Shown here: positions 60,343 to 64,000 of the stretch, piece by piece
How positions within the stretch are numbered: position 1 is the stretch's first letter
How the letters are laid out: each line of letters starts with the position of its first letter
Assembly: GCA_021782365.1 (NCBI GenBank)
Contig: JAJXVB010000004.1
Location: 62,001 to 126,000 of the forward strand
Direction: 5' to 3'
Length of the DNA: 64,000 nucleotides
Source of the DNA: Pseudomonadota bacterium
Lineage (GTDB): Bacteria > Pseudomonadota > Gammaproteobacteria > Burkholderiales > Gallionellaceae
Program-made: the position numbers and the translations under genes
Notes under the pieces: generated by a model
Database searches by the model: none
Told to the model about the DNA's origin: nothing
The model's input: the letters and a program-made list of their open reading frames with translations, nothing else

Positions 60343-63300
60343 ATGAAATCGATATTGAAAAGTCATCCAAGACATTGGCTTGGATTGGCCTCCATCCTGG
60401 CCATCAGCCAGATCGATTTCAGCCTCATAAGAGACTATGACAGTCTTTCCGGAAATTTGTTCCTCGCATGCTCCCTGTTCGCCGGAATCGGGATGGTGCT
60501 CGAACTCTTCGGCAGGCCGCCCCGCTATATCCTTGGATTTTCAGTCATTGCAACGGCGCTGGCTGGCTACCTCAGTGCAGAGGCAGAGCCTCATCGCAGC
60601 CTCTCTCTTCTGTATATTTTCTTTGCGCTACAGGGGGCGATCGGCATCCTGAAGCTGCGATCAAAGAACACTCTGCCCGTCCAGTTCCTCTGGTTGATGC
60701 AGTTCATCGTCGCATCGAGCTGCATCATCGCGCAGGTGATGAACGCAGCGCTTGCGATTGCATTGTTCAACCATCTGTTCAGGATGTACGGCATAAGCCT
60801 TGCGGTTGCGGCGGGACTGATGGCCCTTTGTCTCATACAGCTCGATTCCCTGCGCCATCTTCCGGCGATACGGGCGTATTACTCAAAAAGAAGGGACAGG
60901 CAGATCGTAGCTCAACAGGTCGTGCTGATTTTGAGCATAGGACTGATCGCAGGAATAGGCGTCGCCGGGTTTTTTGCCAAGGACACGATGAGAGTGGTCC
61001 GAATAAGCCTGGCCGACTCCCTGCAGTCAAATTCGCAGAATTTCATCGACACCGTCCTTGTCGCCGCAAACAATTCCAACAAGATCGCCTCGCTGGTCGG
61101 CAACGAGGGCGGCGGATCGCTGCAGGATACGCTTTACCGGCTGCTCGAATTACACCGCGAGGAAGGCATCGTATCGATCCGCCTTTCGGGCGCCGACGGA
61201 TTTCCCAGCGCATCCGCCGGGAGCGATCTCGTCGGGCGCGTCCTCAAGGCAAGGCTGAAAGGATGGGATAACACCTGGCTGGTTTGGAACAACGGGCTTC
61301 AGCTGATATCCAGATCGCCTGTCTATCGCAGAGGCAGCAAGATAGGCGACGTCGAAGTCAGGACCAGCCTCGATCAGCTGGACCAGGAATTCAACCATAT
61401 GCCGGGCTATGGGCGATCCGGAGAAATAGTCCTGTGCTCGAAGGACAGCGGCATGGTGACCTGCTTTCCTTCACGCCTGCGTCAGGATTCGGCGGAAATC
61501 TCCAGGCATGATTTCGTTCATGTTCTTCCCATGGCCTATGCGCTGCAGGGTCGGTCGGGAGTCGCAGTGGGAAACGATTACCGTGGAAAGGTCGTTCTGG
61601 CCGCTTACAAGCCGGTCAGCACTCTCGGATTGGGCATGGTGCAGAAGGTCGACGCCGAAGAGCTGTTCGGGCCGGCGATATCGCAGATGTACTATGCCTT
61701 CGCGCTCCTGGTCGCCGCATCCGGAACAATGTCCTGGCTGCTATACCGAAGGACCCATCCACTGGTTCAGGACCTGGTTTTTGCGGAAGCCTATGCGAGG
61801 ACCATCCTGAACAACGTTCCCGAAGCCGTCGTCACCTTAGACCGCCAGGGAATCGTGCGGTCATCCAATTTCTCGGCGCACAGGATTTTCAAGGAAGACT
61901 CCCTGAAATCGGGAGCCATCTTCCCTCTTTTTTGCGATTCCATGAAGGAAATCACGCGTGGATTATTCGACGAATCGAAGCGCATCGAAGGGAGCGCAAG
62001 AAAAGGCGACGGTTCGCTATTCCCCTATGAGCTGACCATAGGTGCGATCAGCTTCAGGAGCGAGCAGCTCTATATTTGCGTGTTGCGGGATTTGACTGAG
62101 CGGAGGCAGGCCGAATTGCACCTGCAGGAAAGCGAGCGGTATACGAGGAACCTGCTGGAGAACCTTCAGGCCGGCATAGTCGTTCATGACAAGGATGGCT
62201 CGGTCAAGTACATGAACAGGGCTGCAAGCCAGTTCTTCGGGTTCGGGGACGGCTTGACGGGGCTGCATATACCGGATCTCTTCATGCGATTCTTCGGGGA
62301 AGACGGCAATCCGATCCCGCTCGATGCGCTTCCGGAAAGGCGGGTTCTGGCCGATGAGGCGCCTTTCAGCAACCATGTATTCGGCGTCAGGCTTCCCGGC
62401 CTGGAGCAGATCCGCTGGGGTCTCGTGAGCGCTTTTCCCGATTTCGACGAGCATGGCATGATCCGGGAGGTCATCGTTTCTTTCGTCGACATTACTGAGA
62501 GAAGGAGCGCCGACGAGGCGCTGCGCAAATCGCAGGAAAAAATGCAGCATGTCGTCGAATCGAGCCCCGCTGCGACCTATGTCGTCGATCTGGGCGAAGG
62601 CGGAATTCCCCTTTCGGTCTCCTTCATGGGTCCAAGGATATGCGGCATGGTAGGCCATGAGCCCGACCGATGGAGCGATCCTCTGTTCTGGCCATCGCAC
62701 ATCCATCCTGAAGACAAGGAGCGTGTGATGGCAAACCAGAAGCTGCTCTTCGAAAAGGGCGAACTGCGGCACGAATACCGTTTCCGGCATGAAAACGGCT
62801 CCTGGGTCTGGATCTACGATCAACTGATACTCGCCCGTAACGAGCGGGGCGCTCCGGTCGAGATTGTCGGCACCTGGCTGGATATCAGCATGTACAAGCA
62901 GGCCCAGTTCGGGCTGGCAAAAATGAACCGGCTCTATCTCGTTTTGAGCGAGGTGAGCAGCGCCACGATCAAAGCCCGACAAAGACAGGAGCTGTTCAAG
63001 GATATCGTCAGAATCGTGGTCGATTCAGGGGGGTTTTCGATGGCATGGATCGGGCTTTTCGATGAGGATCGCGGCGACATCGTTCCCATGGCCTGTCATG
63101 GCCGTGACGCAGAAATCTATCTCGGACGGTTCAAGTCGCGCGGGATCATGAGCCTCGGAGGACCTGCAGCGCTCACGATTCTCGAAGGAAAGCGCCAGGT
63201 CTGCCAGGAAATCAGGACCGATCCCAGGGCAGACAGGTGGGCCGCCGAAGCGCTGCTGCACGGCTATCGCTCATCGGGCAGCTTCCCTTTTAGGCTGGAC

Positions 63301-64000
63301 GGGAAGGTGATCGGCATCATCAACCTGTATGCCGGAGAAGCCTTTTATTTCGATGAAAATATCGTCCAATTGCTGGAAGAGCTTTGCGACGCCATTTCCT
63401 TTTCCCTCGAATATCTCGACGAGCAGGAAAAGCGCACAAAGGCGGAAGAACAACTCCGGACGCTCAATGCCAATCTCGAAGTCATGGTCAGCAAGAGAAC
63501 GATAGCGCTGGAAGCCGCCAACGCCGAACTCGAGGCCTTCAGCTATTCCGTTTCCCATGACCTGCGCGCGCCCTTGAGACGCATAGACGGTTTCGGTGAT
63601 ATCCTTACGAAAAAATTTTCGAATCAGCTGGACGATGAATCAAAGTTCTATTTGCAAAGAATGAAGGCGTCATCCAGCCGCATGGGGGAGCTTATCAACG
63701 ATCTCCTCGAGCTTTCCCGGATCACCCTGAGCGAAGTGCACAAATCGGAAATAAATTTGAGCAGGATCGCCTCGGAAGTTATCGATGGCTTCGGTTCGGA
63801 AAGCAGAATCTGGAAAATCGAGGAAGGCATAACGGCCTGGTGCGATGGCCGGTTGATGAAGATCGTCCTGGAAAACCTTTTGGGCAATGCGTGGAAGTTT
63901 ACCTCCTTGAGAGCGGATGCCCTCATCGAATTCGGCACGCTGGAAGAGAACGGCGTCAGGATCATGTATGTGCGGGACAACGGCGCCGGGTTCGACATGC
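60343..64000 (+). CDS. Large PAS/GAF sensor histidine kinase (partial, cut by right edge)
   Basis: The frame is open without a stop for 1219 codons. The N-terminus (1-190) has five or more helices of MASE-like type. An extracytoplasmic Cache-like sensor (about 210-448) sits between two helices. Three PAS units (about 480-595, 600-725, 730-860) precede a GAF domain (about 865-1010). HisKA of the phytochrome-kinase type has His1072 (AFSYSVSHDLRAPLRRIDGF). The ATPase begins with the N-box ENLLGNAWKFT (about 1176) and DNGAGFDM, where the window ends. No PHY or Cys for a chromophore was noted. The stimulus is unknown. Confidence 0.9.
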   Translation, partial: MKSILKSHPRHWLGLASILAISQIDFSLIRDYDSLSGNLFLACSLFAGIGMVLELFGRPPRYILGFSVIATALAGYLSAEAEPHRSLSLLYIFFALQGAIGILKLRSKNTLPVQFLWLMQFIVASSCIIAQVMNAALAIALFNHLFRMYGISLAVAAGLMALCLIQLDSLRHLPAIRAYYSKRRDRQIVAQQVVLILSIGLIAGIGVAGFFAKDTMRVVRISLADSLQSNSQNFIDTVLVAANNSNKIASLVGNEGGGSLQDTLYRLLELHREEGIVSIRLSGADGFPSASAGSDLVGRVLKARLKGWDNTWLVWNNGLQLISRSPVYRRGSKIGDVEVRTSLDQLDQEFNHMPGYGRSGEIVLCSKDSGMVTCFPSRLRQDSAEISRHDFVHVLPMAYALQGRSGVAVGNDYRGKVVLAAYKPVSTLGLGMVQKVDAEELFGPAISQMYYAFALLVAASGTMSWLLYRRTHPLVQDLVFAEAYARTILNNVPEAVVTLDRQGIVRSSNFSAHRIFKEDSLKSGAIFPLFCDSMKEITRGLFDESKRIEGSARKGDGSLFPYELTIGAISFRSEQLYICVLRDLTERRQAELHLQESERYTRNLLENLQAGIVVHDKDGSVKYMNRAASQFFGFGDGLTGLHIPDLFMRFFGEDGNPIPLDALPERRVLADEAPFSNHVFGVRLPGLEQIRWGLVSAFPDFDEHGMIREVIVSFVDITERRSADEALRKSQEKMQHVVESSPAATYVVDLGEGGIPLSVSFMGPRICGMVGHEPDRWSDPLFWPSHIHPEDKERVMANQKLLFEKGELRHEYRFRHENGSWVWIYDQLILARNERGAPVEIVGTWLDISMYKQAQFGLAKMNRLYLVLSEVSSATIKARQRQELFKDIVRIVVDSGGFSMAWIGLFDEDRGDIVPMACHGRDAEIYLGRFKSRGIMSLGGPAALTILEGKRQVCQEIRTDPRADRWAAEALLHGYRSSGSFPFRLDGKVIGIINLYAGEAFYFDENIVQLLEELCDAISFSLEYLDEQEKRTKAEEQLRTLNANLEVMVSKRTIALEAANAELEAFSYSVSHDLRAPLRRIDGFGDILTKKFSNQLDDESKFYLQRMKASSSRMGELINDLLELSRITLSEVHKSEINLSRIASEVIDGFGSESRIWKIEEGITAWCDGRLMKIVLENLLGNAWKFTSLRADALIEFGTLEENGVRIMYVRDNGAGFDM

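Overview
The window looks like chromosome of a moderately high-GC Gram-negative bacterium, most likely a betaproteobacterium (Nitrosomonadales/Gallionellaceae would fit). That placement is inferred from gene content: a DUF3240 protein inside a heavy-metal RND operon, a YjcH/ActP acetate symporter beside a cNMP-CBS-DUF294 gene, sigma54-driven type IV pilin, ubiJ-ubiB, and many c-di-GMP proteins. There is no prophage, no CRISPR array and no complete insertion sequence.

Layout. 1-398: edge of a higBA toxin-antitoxin (TA) locus. 502-6199: tripartite heavy-metal efflux operon (adaptor, RND pump, DUF3240, outer-membrane factor). 6337-8315: yjcH-actP acetate symporter, with a convergent DUF294 signalling gene and a DEDDh exonuclease (8359-10844). 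10862-12697: a scarred TA island in which two degenerate copies of an ABC-transporter C-terminus alternate with a frameshifted brnT plus intact brnA, a stub of a PIN toxin, and an intact RHH/PIN pair. 12761-16475: polyamine ABC transporter potABCD. 16620-18857: a GT-C/TPR membrane protein convergent with a type IV pilin that has a textbook sigma54 promoter. 19122-20474: RelB/YafQ-like and VapBC-like TA pairs.

20509-32641 is a long minus-strand run. It holds a compact signalling block (TerC, universal stress protein, PP2C phosphatase, double-FHA protein, class II cyclic-nucleotide phosphodiesterase, GAF-GspE ATPase), then sucCD, ppsA with its regulator ppsR, and a YgjP-like metallopeptidase. 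The signalling block has a phosphatase and a phosphothreonine reader but no visible kinase, and a secretion-type ATPase without other secretion genes. It is the best candidate here for a poorly described system.

32893-49887 is rich in signalling. It contains a zinc-binding (CZB) diguanylate cyclase, purU, a stand-alone cNMP-binding protein, a PAS-GGDEF-EAL protein, a REC-GGDEF-EAL protein, a BarA-like hybrid kinase with a single-domain response regulator, and a GAF-GGDEF cyclase. Among these lie tRNA-Lys and tRNA-Thr with a near-consensus promoter and a terminator, rluA, ubiJ-ubiB, and a divergent yeiH/LysR pair. An orphan ParA gene (49954) precedes a four-gene MdtABC-type multidrug efflux operon (50909-59701). 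An XRE regulator and the 5' part of a very large PAS/GAF histidine kinase, cut by the right edge, close the window.

Coordinates, motifs and inverted repeats were read directly from the sequence. Family names come from recognised motifs, not from searches. Functional links between neighbouring genes are inference.
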